Shown here: positions 36,647 through 45,414 of the stretch, piece by piece
How positions within the stretch are numbered: position 1 is the stretch's first letter
Layout: every line of letters begins with the position of its first letter
Origin: an uncultured Clostridium sp.
GTDB lineage: Bacteria > Bacillota > Clostridia > TANB77 > CAG-508
NCBI GenBank assembly: GCA_947388675.1
Contig: CANDRW010000009.1
Span: forward strand, 1 to 51,069
Length of the DNA: 51,069 nucleotides
Reading direction: 5' to 3'
Notes under the pieces: model-generated
Told to the model about the DNA's origin: nothing
The model's input: only the letters and a program-made list of their open reading frames with translations
Database searches by the model: none
Translations under genes and position numbers: made by a program

Positions 36647-37256
36647 ATTCTAGTACAACTTCTCCATTATCATCCACATAAGCACAAATTTTGATTTGTT
36701 CTTCAAATTCACTCTTTTCAATTTCTTTGACAATATTAGCTATACGAATTTGAGGAGATTCAATCGATGCTGCTGCAATAATTGCTTCTTTATTTCCTTG
36801 TGCTCCTGCATGAGCCATTCCTCTTAGAATCCCTAGTACTACAATATTTTCCCCTGCTAGTACTTCCGCCCCCGCATTAACGTCTCCTAAAATGACTAAA
36901 CTTCCTTCAAACTCTATTTTTTGTCCTGAGCGTAAAGACCCTCTATGAAATCTAGTTTCTGAAGTGGCAATATCTCTACTAAATGATTTTTTTATTCCAT
37001 GCAATCCTAGCTTAGGGTTATCAAATTCTACCTCTACTTTTAGTACATCTTGAATGATATCTTTTATTTCTTCCATTTCTCTATTCTTAAATACTCTTCC
37101 TGTTACTAAAATCGGTGTGGAGTCCTCTTGATATAAGCTTTTTAGCTCTAGCATTTTTTCTTTTAATTCTGAGACAATTTCTCCTTGTGTAGCTTCTTCT
37201 TCTATTTTTAAAATCACTTTTCCTCTTTTTGTTTGAATACTAATTATATTACTCAT
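36645..37256 (-). CDS. minC: Septum-site determining protein MinC
   Basis: MinC inhibits FtsZ assembly away from mid-cell. The 203-residue protein has an N-terminal MinC_N domain (1-95) and a C-terminal beta-helix domain (100-203) with FHRGSLRSGQKIEFEGSLVILGDVNAGAEV, GENIVVLGILRGMAHAG and IIAAASIESPQIRIAN. The start at 37256 follows AAAGGAGAGG; the in-frame start at 37307 would overlap mrdA by 38 bases. It is the last gene of the mreB-mrdA operon. minD is not in the window. Confidence 0.9.
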   Translation of the reverse strand: MSNIISIQTKRGKVILKIEEEATQGEIVSELKEKMLELKSLYQEDSTPILVTGRVFKNREMEEIKDIIQDVLKVEVEFDNPKLGLHGIKKSFSRDIATSETRFHRGSLRSGQKIEFEGSLVILGDVNAGAEVLAGENIVVLGILRGMAHAGAQGNKEAIIAAASIESPQIRIANIVKEIEKSEFEEQIKICAYVDDNGEVVLE

Positions 37257-37269
37257 TTTACCTCTCCTT

Positions 37270-39375
37270 TTAATTACTAATTTGCGTACTTGGAATAGCT
37301 GTGACATCCTCTACTACCTTTTTAGAGTTCATACCAAAGTATTCTCTCATAATTTCTTTTGCTGTATCTGCCACATTTCCTCCTGAACCTGCATTCTCAA
37401 TGAAAACTACTACTGCTATTTCTGGATTGTTATATGGTGCAAATCCTGTATACCAGCCATTTACTTTATCTTTGTTTGCAGTTTCTGCTGACCCTGTTTT
37501 TCCTGCTATTACCATATCTAAATCTGAAAATACATAATAAGCTGTTCCACCTACTTCACTAGTAACTCCTTTCATTCCTTTTTTGATAGCTTCTAATGTT
37601 TCTGATTTTAGTTTTAAGTCTTCTACTTTTGAGTCTTCTTCTTTTATTCCTAGTTTCTCATTTACCTTTTTATTAATTTCCTCTTTTGAGATGGAATTTC
37701 CATCTTTGTCTGTGATGGCTTTAATAACAGATACATCTACTGCTTTTCCTCCATTCGCTATCATGCAAATATATCTTGCCATTTGAATTGGTGTGTAACT
37801 GTTATAGCTTTGCCCAATGGCTGCTGATAGTGTTTCTCCTAATTGCCACTCTTCTCCATAAGTGTCTTTTTTGTATTTCGTAGATGCTACTATACCACTG
37901 GATTCTCCTGCCAACTCTATTCCTGTTTTTTTACCTAAGCCATATTGATAAGCATACTCTGCTATTTTATCAATTCCTATTTTATACCCTATTTCATAGA
38001 AGAAAATATTGCAAGAATGTTTGATAGCATTACTAATATTTAGTGCTCCATGTCCATAATGGCGGTCTGTATAAATCCAACATACTGGATTATGTCCTCT
38101 TGGATATGGTCCATTGTCTGTTACTAAGGTATTAGTAGTGAAGGCACCTGTTTCTAATGCTGCTGTGGCAACTGCCATTTTGAAAGTAGAACCTGGTGCA
38201 TAAGCACTTGAAATAGCTCTATTATAGGTACTTTTATTTTTGTCATATTCTTTTAGCTTTGTCTCACTAATTCCTTTTGCAAATAACTCTGGTTCATAAC
38301 TTGGGTAACTTGCTAATGCTAAAACGTCTCCGTTTTTTATATTCATAACTACTGCTGCCCCTTCTTTAGCATTATGCTTCTTTCCATCTATTTCTCCATT
38401 AGCAATTTTTTTAATATTTTTTTCTAAAGCATCTTCTACCTTTTTTTGCAAATTAGCATCAATAGTTAATGTTACATTATTTCCAGCTGTCGCTTCTTCT
38501 GAAATATACTCTTCTGTAATAGTTCCATCTACTGCCATATCAATTTGCCTAACACCATCTTTTCCCTTTAAATATTCTTCTAAAGTATATTGAATTCCTG
38601 TTCTTCCGATGAAGTCATTCATTTGGTAGGTATCTTTATTTGCTTTGTATTCTTCTTCATTGATCTTTCCTACATATCCTAATAAATGAGCTACTAAACT
38701 CTTATATGGATATTCGATGACTGGTTCTGTTACTACAGAAGTTCCTGGAAATTTGTCACTTTGTTCTTTCACTTGATTGGCACTTTCTCTACTAATATCT
38801 TTTGATATTGTAATTGGCTTAATATTACTAAAACCTTCTATGGTTGTTTCATAACGCACTGCCATAATCTTACGTGCCTTTTCTACATTTTCTTCTTGAA
38901 TATCATACTTTTCTTTTAGTTTCTTAAATGCTTCTTCTGCTGTGGCATTTTCATCTATTGCCATTTCTTTTTTCCATTTTTTTTGTTCTTCCTCTGTCTC
39001 TTGTTTAAATTTATATGGTTTTACTGTAATTGGTAAGTTATCCACATAAGTGTCTTTATTTTTTTCTAATAATCTCACTAAGTTCAAAATTGTATTATTG
39101 AGTGTTTGTGTATCTATTTTTGTTTTGTATAGTTCTAAACTAAATCCCATTTTAGTAGTAACTAATTTATTTCCTGTGCAATCTGTAATATTTCCTCTTG
39201 CTGCTTTTACAGTTGCATCTCTTGTAAGTCTTGTATTAGAAGTTTCTCTGTATTCTTTCCCATGAATAATTTGAAGGTTAAATAGTTGAGCAAGCAATAT
39301 AATTCCTACTAACAGAATAAAGATAGTTAGTACATTATATCGAACTTTTTCATTGCGGTTTTCTTTTGGCTTCAA
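37270..39375 (-). CDS. mrdA: Penicillin-binding protein 2 (elongasome transpeptidase)
   Basis: A class B PBP that cross-links peptidoglycan during rod elongation. The 701 residues comprise an N-terminal membrane anchor (about 13-34), a PBP dimerisation/pedestal region (50-270), and the transpeptidase domain with STFK at 396-399 (nucleophile S396), SCN at 454-456 and KTG at 626-628, all intact. It starts 68 bases after mreD; a hairpin repeat occupies part of that gap. In the same operon are mreB, mreC, mreD and minC. RodA, its usual glycosyltransferase partner, is not here. Confidence 0.95.
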   Translation of the reverse strand: MKPKENRNEKVRYNVLTIFILLVGIILLAQLFNLQIIHGKEYRETSNTRLTRDATVKAARGNITDCTGNKLVTTKMGFSLELYKTKIDTQTLNNTILNLVRLLEKNKDTYVDNLPITVKPYKFKQETEEEQKKWKKEMAIDENATAEEAFKKLKEKYDIQEENVEKARKIMAVRYETTIEGFSNIKPITISKDISRESANQVKEQSDKFPGTSVVTEPVIEYPYKSLVAHLLGYVGKINEEEYKANKDTYQMNDFIGRTGIQYTLEEYLKGKDGVRQIDMAVDGTITEEYISEEATAGNNVTLTIDANLQKKVEDALEKNIKKIANGEIDGKKHNAKEGAAVVMNIKNGDVLALASYPSYEPELFAKGISETKLKEYDKNKSTYNRAISSAYAPGSTFKMAVATAALETGAFTTNTLVTDNGPYPRGHNPVCWIYTDRHYGHGALNISNAIKHSCNIFFYEIGYKIGIDKIAEYAYQYGLGKKTGIELAGESSGIVASTKYKKDTYGEEWQLGETLSAAIGQSYNSYTPIQMARYICMIANGGKAVDVSVIKAITDKDGNSISKEEINKKVNEKLGIKEEDSKVEDLKLKSETLEAIKKGMKGVTSEVGGTAYYVFSDLDMVIAGKTGSAETANKDKVNGWYTGFAPYNNPEIAVVVFIENAGSGGNVADTAKEIMREYFGMNSKKVVEDVTAIPSTQISN

Positions 39376-39403
39376 ATTATCACCTACCTTTTAAAAATAC
39401 GAA

Positions 39404-39447
39404 CTAATCCCTACGTCAAGCACTTACCGTGCTTTCCTAGAGCTTAG
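39404..39447. repeat. Dispersed hairpin repeat, CTAGGAA/TGACGTAG family, copy 3
   Basis: On the minus strand CTAAGCTCTAGGAA, an AGCAC/GTGCT hairpin and TGACGTAGGGATTAG. The inner stem differs from copies 1/2 and 4 but still pairs. It overlaps the mreD stop codon. Confidence 0.75.
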
Positions 39448-39977
39448 AAATACCTTGTTAATACTGACTTGTTTTCAAATAACTTTTCTAGGCTATTCCC
39501 TGCTTTTTGCATGAGTGGATATAGAATAATGACTAATACTACATTAAAAACAACTTCTATTATCACTGTTCTAATAAAAGGAAAAATTTCCGCTGCAATA
39601 CTCCATCTTAAAATTTGGAAGATATACATTCCTAATTCATAAACTGCTGTACTTCCCATTACCATTAAAATAAGTGTTACTCTACTTTCTTTAGAAAAGT
39701 TGTTGTCTAAGTATTCTCCTATTAGTCCTACAATCGCTAACATCATTCCTGATATCCCTACGCTTTTACCAATTAATAAATCTAAGAAAATTCCTAAAAT
39801 AAGTCCAAAGGCAAAACCTAGTTTATTACCTATAAATAGTCCTATAAATAAGATAAATACAACAAATAAGTTCGGTTTTACTCCTGCTATGTTGAACCAA
39901 GTAAAGAAGTTGGCTTGTAAAAAGTAAATGATTAAAAATGTTAAAATTAATCCTAAAATGGAAAAGAATTTTTTCAA
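39444..39977 (-). CDS. mreD: Rod-shape determining protein MreD
   Basis: An integral membrane component of the elongasome that works with MreC. The 177-residue protein has about five membrane segments, starting IYFLQANFFTWFNIAGVKPNLFVVFILFIGLF (a typical MreD N-terminus) followed by KLGFAFGLILGIFLDLLIG. Gene order mreB-mreC-mreD-mrdA is conserved. It begins 19 bases after mreC. The 3' end is overlapped by a structured repeat. Confidence 0.92.
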   Translation of the reverse strand: MKKFFSILGLILTFLIIYFLQANFFTWFNIAGVKPNLFVVFILFIGLFIGNKLGFAFGLILGIFLDLLIGKSVGISGMMLAIVGLIGEYLDNNFSKESRVTLILMVMGSTAVYELGMYIFQILRWSIAAEIFPFIRTVIIEVVFNVVLVIILYPLMQKAGNSLEKLFENKSVLTRYF

Positions 39978-39996
39978 GTCTTCCTCCTTCTTTCTT

Positions 39997-40824
39997 TTAT
40001 TTTGTGTTGTTATTTGTAATGACTAAAACCGTTTCTAATTTTTTAAAGTCTACTGCTGTTTCTACATAAGCATAGCGATCTGTAATATTTTGGGTATTGA
40101 CTATTTCTTTAATTGTTCCAATTGGAATTCCTTTCGAGTAAATTCCACCTATTCCTGAAGTTTCTATTTTGTCGTTTTCTAATATGACGGCATCTGTTGG
40201 AATATAGCTAGCTTTTAGTGTGGATTCTCTTTCTAAAGTACCTGTTACAATAATAGGTTCCCTAGAAGTGCTAATATTACAGCTTACAGAACTTGCTGTA
40301 TCAATGATAGTTTGTACTTTTGCTGTTGTTTGTGTGGTAGAAATAACGTGTCCTACTAATCCTTGGTCAGCTATTACTGTCATATTTGCTTTTATTCCAT
40401 CTTTTTCTCCTACATTAATGACAATCATTTGGTTATAGTTAGTAATGTCTTTATTAATAATATAGGCTGGTATGGTTTCATAGTTTTGGTATTTATCTTT
40501 TAAATTCACATACTCTTTTAGTGTTTCATTTTCTGCTTTTACAATTTCAAATTCTCGCAATGATTGTTCTAGTTCACTATTTTTTCTTTTTAATTCTTCG
40601 TTTTCTTCTTGTAATTTACTGATGTCTGTGAAGAAGCTATCATTGCCTTCCATTTTGTTTTTTAAATAAGTTAGCCCATTTTGTATTGGCATAACAAAGC
40701 TATTGAAAGCGTTTTCTAAATAAGACATTTTTTGTACATCTATATTGGATAAAATAACAGTTAAAATGAGAATGATAACAGTGATAATAATTCCTATCAT
40801 TCCTGTTTTTTTATTTCGATACAT
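39997..40824 (-). CDS. mreC: Rod-shape determining protein MreC
   Basis: A membrane-anchored scaffold that links MreB, MreD and PBP2. The 275-residue protein has an N-terminal membrane segment (about 7-27), a coiled coil (about 66-108, KLQEENEELKRKNSELEQ) and two beta domains with the family pattern AYIINKDITNYNQMIVINVGEKDGI, ADQGLVGHV and IETSGIGGIYSKGIPIG. It follows mreB by 18 bases. Confidence 0.94.
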   Translation of the reverse strand: MYRNKKTGMIGIIITVIILILTVILSNIDVQKMSYLENAFNSFVMPIQNGLTYLKNKMEGNDSFFTDISKLQEENEELKRKNSELEQSLREFEIVKAENETLKEYVNLKDKYQNYETIPAYIINKDITNYNQMIVINVGEKDGIKANMTVIADQGLVGHVISTTQTTAKVQTIIDTASSVSCNISTSREPIIVTGTLERESTLKASYIPTDAVILENDKIETSGIGGIYSKGIPIGTIKEIVNTQNITDRYAYVETAVDFKKLETVLVITNNNTK

Positions 40825-40842
40825 GGATACACTCCTTTTGTA

Positions 40843-41874
40843 TTATCTTTTTCTTCTGGAGTTCATTAAAACATCTCTTAGCTTTTCTAAATCTTCTAAT
40901 GTTTTTTCAGCACCTCTTGCTACACATTCTAGTGGATTTTCTGCTAAGTATACTGGCATGTCTGTTTCTTTGGCAATTAGTGTGTCTAATCCTTTAATTA
41001 GTGCTCCGCCTCCTGCTATAATGATTCCTCTTTCCATAATGTCTGAGGCGAGTTCTGGTGGTGTTCTTTCTAAAGTTTGTTTTACTATATCAACAATTTT
41101 TTGAATAGAGTCATGCATTGCCTCATAAATTTGGCTTGAGGTAACAGTTAAGGTTTGAGGTAAACCTGTGATTAAATCTCTTCCTCTTACTTGCATACTT
41201 TCTTCTGTCATAAGTGGCATAGCACAACCAATTTGCTTTTTGATTTCTTCTGCTGTTGTTGCTCCAATAGATAGATTTAATCTATGTTTTGCGTAATTAA
41301 TAATGTCTTCATCTAGTTCATCTCCTGCTACCCTTAAGGAATTGCTTACTACAATTCCTCCTAAAGAAATAACGGCAACTTCTGTTGTTCCTCCTCCAAT
41401 GTCAACAATAATGTTTCCATTTGGTTCAGATACTTCTAGATTTGCTCCAATGGCTGCTGCCATTGGTTCTTCAATTAAATATACTTCTTTAGCACCTGCT
41501 TGTATAACGGATTCTTCGACTGCTCTTTCTTCTACTTCTGTAATACCTGATGGCACACCTACTACTACTCTTGGTTTATGCACATTATATCTTTGGCATA
41601 CTCTTTGTAGCATACTTTTTAACATTAATTGTGTTGCTGTGAAGTCCGCAATAACGCCGTCTTGTAGTGGTCTTATGGCATCAATTTCTTTTGGTGTTCT
41701 GCCTACCATTTCTTTTGCCTCAGCTCCTGTTGCTAAAATAGTACTATTTTCTTTTTCAATTGCAACAGCAGAAGGTTCGTTTAAAACAATTCCCTTTCCT
41801 TTTATCGTAACAATAATATTGGCTGTTCCTAAATCTACTCCAATATCTTTTGAACCAAAACCTGCCAATTTCAT
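40843..41874 (-). CDS. mreB: Actin-like rod-shape protein MreB
   Basis: The bacterial actin that positions lateral wall synthesis. The 343 residues show DIGVDLGTANIIVTIKGKG (phosphate 1), PRVVVGVPSGITEVEERAV, IVDIGGGTTEVAVISLGGIV (phosphate 2) and MERGIIIAGGGALIKGLD (adenosine). Its ATG overlaps the radC stop codon by 4 bases, so translation is coupled to radC. Confidence 0.97.
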   Translation of the reverse strand: MKLAGFGSKDIGVDLGTANIIVTIKGKGIVLNEPSAVAIEKENSTILATGAEAKEMVGRTPKEIDAIRPLQDGVIADFTATQLMLKSMLQRVCQRYNVHKPRVVVGVPSGITEVEERAVEESVIQAGAKEVYLIEEPMAAAIGANLEVSEPNGNIIVDIGGGTTEVAVISLGGIVVSNSLRVAGDELDEDIINYAKHRLNLSIGATTAEEIKKQIGCAMPLMTEESMQVRGRDLITGLPQTLTVTSSQIYEAMHDSIQKIVDIVKQTLERTPPELASDIMERGIIIAGGGALIKGLDTLIAKETDMPVYLAENPLECVARGAEKTLEDLEKLRDVLMNSRRKR

Positions 41875-42596
41875 AGTTTTCTTCCTTTCATCTCTTTTTC
41901 TAATAAATATGATTTTATACTAGTATATTCATTATACCCAATTATAATATGGTCTAACAGCTGAATTCCAAATATTTCTACTGCTTTTGCTAGTTTTTCA
42001 GTAAATTCTATGTCTGCCTTACTTGGGCTGGTCTCTCCACTTGGGTGATTATGAACCATAATAATTTTAGGGGCTCCCATTTTGACTGCCTCCATTAATA
42101 TGTCTTTGGTATCTACTTGTACGGAGTTAGTGCCTCCTTGTGAAATCGTTTGTATTTTTAGGATAGTATTGTGAGAATTTAGAATAATAACTTTCACCAT
42201 TTCTCTTTTTTCATTTTTTAATTCATCCATAAGCAAATTTACAATATCTCGCGGTGCTTTTATCTTGGTTTTTATATTTTCTATTGGTTTAGAAATACGT
42301 TTTGCAAGTTCACAAGTGGCTTTTAGTTGAATGGCTTTTACTTTGCCGATTCCTTTTATTTTCATAAATTCTTCTATGGATAGTTCTTGTAAAAATTTTA
42401 AATTGTCTTGTGTACAATTTTTGGTTTTTCCTAGTGAAAGTATTTTTTGTGCTAGGGTAACTGAGCTTTCTTCTTTGGTTCCGTTTTTTATTATAATCGC
42501 TAGTAACTCTGCATTGGATAATGTATGCGCTCCATACATTTCTAGTTTTTCGTAAGGTCTTTCTGAAATAGGGAGTTCCTTCATTTTAATAGGCAT
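41871..42596 (-). CDS. radC: RadC-family (JAB-domain) protein
   Basis: RadC proteins carry a helix-hairpin-helix-like N-terminus and a JAB1/MPN metalloprotease-like domain; the cellular role is uncertain despite the old DNA-repair label. The 241-residue protein has IEEFMKIKGIGKVKAIQLKA (HhH), and VHNHPSGETSPSKADIEFT with the JAMM His-x-His and Ser/Asp ligands. The position just before mreB is conserved across Firmicutes. Confidence 0.95.
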   Translation of the reverse strand: MPIKMKELPISERPYEKLEMYGAHTLSNAELLAIIIKNGTKEESSVTLAQKILSLGKTKNCTQDNLKFLQELSIEEFMKIKGIGKVKAIQLKATCELAKRISKPIENIKTKIKAPRDIVNLLMDELKNEKREMVKVIILNSHNTILKIQTISQGGTNSVQVDTKDILMEAVKMGAPKIIMVHNHPSGETSPSKADIEFTEKLAKAVEIFGIQLLDHIIIGYNEYTSIKSYLLEKEMKGRKL

Positions 42597-42665
42597 GTTT
42601 CATCCTTCCTTTCTTAATTTAGTTGCCCCCTATTAATTTTTTTGAAATAAAATCTTTAGACTTTT

Positions 42666-42716
42666 CTATATTCTAGGAAATTACTTGCGTAAGCATGTAA
42701 TTGACGTAGAAGATAG
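42666..42716. repeat. Dispersed hairpin repeat, CTAGGAA/TGACGTAG family, copy 2
   Basis: CTATATTCTAGGAA, ATTAC/GTAAT hairpin, TGACGTAGAAGATAG. The outer arms CTAT-TTCTA/TAGAA-ATAG pair. It lies between the DUF4321 gene and radC. Confidence 0.78.
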
Positions 42717-42719
42717 TTA

Positions 42720-42977
42720 TTACACTTTTTTATAAATAAAAATTGCTAAAACAATTCCTACAATGCTTGCTATATTGATTTTGAACATTAGTCCAAATGT
42801 TAATTTAATAACATTTAAATTTAATTCTATTGGCGTGGATAAGCCAAATTCTTCTCCGTAAGCAAGCCATGATAAGAATTCAACTTTGGAAGCTAGTTCT
42901 CCTATTAGTCCTCCTACTACTATTCCGCATAATAGAAATAATATTAAAATCCATATATTTTTTTCTCTCATTGCCAT
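42720..42977 (-). CDS. DUF4321 small membrane protein
   Basis: 85 residues with two membrane segments (about 8-28 and 62-83), matching DUF4321, a small Firmicutes membrane protein often found next to maf-radC-mreB. Conserved-looking features are GIVVGGLIGEL and LTFGLMFKINIASIVG. Function unknown; its repeated neighbourhood suggests a link with cell-shape or wall genes. The ribosome site is AGGAGGAAA. Confidence 0.85.
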   Translation of the reverse strand: MAMREKNIWILILFLLCGIVVGGLIGELASKVEFLSWLAYGEEFGLSTPIELNLNVIKLTFGLMFKINIASIVGIVLAIFIYKKV

Positions 42978-43120
42978 TTTTTCCTCCTTAGTATTCCCTC
43001 TTCTTGTTTTCTTATGCTAGTGTGTATTATATACGCAAATAGCTTTTTTTTCAAGATATTCGTTTATTTTTTATGAAAAACTATTTTCTTTTTATTTTGA
43101 TTATGTTATGATAGGAACGT

Positions 43121-43152
43121 AAATCAACAAATTTCAAAGAATTTGTTGATTT
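43121..43152. other. Perfect 13-bp hairpin in the DUF4321-mecA intergenic region
   Basis: AAATCAACAAATT and AATTTGTTGATTT around TCAAAG. It is followed 7 bases later by hairpin-repeat copy 4. The rest of this 316-base divergent region is AT-rich and should hold the promoters of both genes; I see no small gene. Confidence 0.5.
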
Positions 43153-43158
43153 GCATAA

Positions 43159-43209
43159 CTAATCTCTACGTCACTTATTTTACTTCGTATATAAGTTCCT
43201 AGAGCTTAG
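43159..43209. repeat. Dispersed hairpin repeat, CTAGGAA/TGACGTAG family, copy 4
   Basis: On the minus strand CTAAGCTCTAGGAA, a CTTAT/ATAAG inner stem, then TGACGTAGAGATTAG. The outer arms pair with one G-A mismatch, and the inner stem is different from every other copy. Confidence 0.75.
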
Positions 43210-43293
43210 AAAATTTCCATAAATTGTTGGTTTCATTTCAGCAAGAAACATAGTATAATATATATAATATTAAATATATTTGGAGGCGACCTA

Positions 43294-43923
43294 ATGAAGT
43301 TTGAAAAACTAAGTGAAAATAAAATACGCATTACTTTAAGTATTCAGGATTTGGCTGAGAAGGAAATTGATTTTCATGTATTTATGTCTAATTCCATTGA
43401 ATCACAGGATATTTTACTAGATATGCTAGAGGAAGCTAAAAAAGAAACTGGTTTTGACCCAGAGAACTATAACCTAAAGATAGAAGCCTTAGCAATGGCT
43501 GATACTAGTTTTATCTTTACTATTACCAAAGAGGTTCCTGAAGAAAAAACAAAACTTCCTAAAAAGAAGTTTACAATTAAGAGAAAGAGTCTAAATCCTT
43601 CTTCTACACAAGCTGTTTACGCTTTTTCTTCCTTTGATGATTATTGCTCTTTTCTTCAATTTTTGCAGGAAACTAATTTATTAGAAGATATTGCACATAT
43701 AGCAGATGCCATTGTGTTATATGAATATAAAGAAAAATATTATTTATTGATGAATGGTATACATAGCGAGATTGTAAATAAATTAAGATTTTACACAGCG
43801 ATTACAGAGTTTGCAAAGTATGTGACAAACTCAAAAGTATATGCTAGCAAGCTTTTAGAGTGTGGAAATTTGATTATGAGGCATAATGCTTTGGAGATTG
43901 GGCTTAAGCATTTTGTGAAGTAA
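43294..43923 (+). CDS. mecA: MecA-family adaptor protein
   Basis: MecA hands substrates to the ClpC/ClpP protease and in Bacillus controls competence and sporulation regulators. The 209 residues show the family N-terminus KFEKLSENKIRITLSIQDL, an acidic linker and a C-terminal domain with YAFSSFDDYCSFLQFL and SELHKY-like YYLLMNGIHSE. Ribosome site GGAGGCG. A terminator follows. It is monocistronic. Confidence 0.88.
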   Translation: MKFEKLSENKIRITLSIQDLAEKEIDFHVFMSNSIESQDILLDMLEEAKKETGFDPENYNLKIEALAMADTSFIFTITKEVPEEKTKLPKKKFTIKRKSLNPSSTQAVYAFSSFDDYCSFLQFLQETNLLEDIAHIADAIVLYEYKEKYYLLMNGIHSEIVNKLRFYTAITEFAKYVTNSKVYASKLLECGNLIMRHNALEIGLKHFVK

Positions 43924-43941
43924 GATTGCATTCTTCTTATT

Positions 43942-43997
43942 AAAAATAAAAACTACATCACTTTTACTTTTGTTACTTGTGATGTAGTCTTCTTTTT
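43942..43997. terminator. Terminator after mecA
   Basis: ACTACATCAC and GTGATGTAGT arms flanked by an A-rich and a T-rich tract, about 25 bases past the mecA stop codon. Confidence 0.88.
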
Positions 43998-44087
43998 TAT
44001 TTTACCCCTTAAGGAAGGAATTATGTTTCTTTAATAATATAGTTATACTCGAAAAATTCCTTGAAATTTTCCCCTCTGATTTCTATA

Positions 44088-44246
44088 TTAAAGTCCGGTG
44101 CCGACCACTGCTACCCCACGACCACAGTTAGTGTTGCTAGTCCAGTTGTTGTTGTTGAAGGAGAACATCCCGCCGTTGCCACGTATGAAACCGTTACTAG
44201 TGTTACTAAGCCAGTTGTGGTTGCTAGCGCTATGCCAGCCTGAGCA
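44088..44246 (-). repeat. Orphan template-repeat-like cassette homologous to the 3' end of the variable gene
   Basis: A 159-nt G+C-richer block in an AT-rich gap. In the minus-strand frame it would encode CSGWHSASNHNW ... GFIRGNGGMFSFNNNNW ... CGRGVAVVGTGL and the stop codon, but it has no start and meets an in-frame TAA at 44253-44255. Eleven of 53 codons are AAC, the mark of DGR template repeats, where adenines are mutated on copying. The final 40 nt equal those of 13202-13241. No reverse transcriptase is nearby. It could also be a silent donor cassette or the remnant of a second variable gene. Confidence 0.65.
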
Positions 44247-44289
44247 ACTGAGTTACCTCAACATAACCCCTAATTAAATTCTTTATTTA

Positions 44290-44328
44290 AAGATGTCAGT
44301 TCAAGATACACTCCTAAACTAACATCTT
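44290..44328. repeat. Palindromic repeat, GTGTCAGTTTAGGGACGTA family (divergent)
   Basis: AAGATGTCAGTT and AACTAACATCTT arms with one mismatch (G-T on the minus strand). It lies immediately past the stop codon of the M23 peptidase gene, where it can terminate. Confidence 0.65.
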
Positions 44329-44332
44329 ACTT

Positions 44333-45343
44333 TTAGTATATATAATTTTGTGGGTCTTGTAAAACTCCATTTACTCTTATTTCAAAGTGCAAATGTGGTC
44401 CTGTTGAATTTCCTGTAGAACCTACTTTTCCAATTACTTGGCCTTGTGCAACTGATTGCCCATTTTTAGCAATTAATTGGCTACAGTGTGCATATACAGT
44501 TTGTACGCCATTACCATGTGATACAATTAACATATATCCATAAGAATCATTCCAACCTGCTGTTGTAACAGTTCCGCCTGTTGCTGCCTTAATTGGTGTT
44601 CCTAGCGGTGCTGCTACATCTAAGCCTCTGTGTCCATATCCTCTACTACCAAAACGTGTAGTAATAATTCCTGATATTGGCTTTATTAAAGCAACTCCTA
44701 AATTTACTTTTCTACTAGATGAGCCTGTTACATTTCCAGAATTAACTGACGCTGTAGAAGTCATATTACTTGCAACATAAGTAGTAGTTTTTTTAGGTGG
44801 TGCTTCATATAATTTTGATACACATTTTTCAACTGACGTAAACTTTTTTAGTTCTGTATCATGTTTTTCAACAATTCCTATATCTTTTTGATTTTGGCTC
44901 TTTTTCTTTTTTAATTCGGCTACAACTTTTTCTGCCTCTTCAAAAGTTTCTACATAAACTTTTTCTTTCTTATCGTCTGTTATAGCATAATATCTATAAT
45001 ATTTTGTTCCATTTTCTGTTACTATATCATATATCTCTTCATCATTAGCTGTAACATCTTTTTTCAGTAAACAAAGGGTATATTCTGGAACAGAATCGAT
45101 TTGCACAAAGGCAACATCTTCTTCTGTATTTCCTTCCATATAATCATTGATTCTTGCTTGTAACTGGCTTTTGTTTTCTGTATATCCTACTACTTCTCCA
45201 TTTACGGAAACTGCATAAGTAGGCTTATAGAATACTACTACTGCTGTAATAATGAGAAATATGGAAATAATAACTAGAAAAGTATATTTAATTGTGGTTC
45301 TAAAGTACGTTAAGCACTTTTTTAAAGCGTTAATGATAAACAA
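44333..45343 (-). CDS. M23-family peptidoglycan endopeptidase, membrane anchored
   Basis: A 336-residue wall peptidase. The membrane segment (about 20-42) is followed by a linker region (45-180). The C-terminal LytM/M23 domain (about 215-334) has the zinc ligands H238 and D242 (GHRGLDVA), H286 (YAHCSQL) and H317/H319 (GPHLHFEI), all present. The start is uncertain: the first in-frame codon TTG directly abuts the GAGGAG site, so initiation may be at TTG or at the ATT four codons later. It is upstream of the CotF-like genes' 3' ends, so a role in sporulation engulfment (SpoIIQ-like) is possible, but vegetative wall remodelling is equally plausible. Confidence 0.88.
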   Translation of the reverse strand: MFIINALKKCLTYFRTTIKYTFLVIISIFLIITAVVVFYKPTYAVSVNGEVVGYTENKSQLQARINDYMEGNTEEDVAFVQIDSVPEYTLCLLKKDVTANDEEIYDIVTENGTKYYRYYAITDDKKEKVYVETFEEAEKVVAELKKKKSQNQKDIGIVEKHDTELKKFTSVEKCVSKLYEAPPKKTTTYVASNMTSTASVNSGNVTGSSSRKVNLGVALIKPISGIITTRFGSRGYGHRGLDVAAPLGTPIKAATGGTVTTAGWNDSYGYMLIVSHGNGVQTVYAHCSQLIAKNGQSVAQGQVIGKVGSTGNSTGPHLHFEIRVNGVLQDPQNYIY

Positions 45344-45414
45344 CTCCTCACTTTTTAAATTTACGTTCTTATTCTATCGCAAATTTAAAAATTTGGCAAG
45401 TGCTTATCAAAAAT

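Noticed and set aside
44061..44243. A 60-codon plus-strand open frame over the orphan cassette
   Set aside because: It reads the cassette backwards; the conserved frame is on the minus strand and matches the variable protein.
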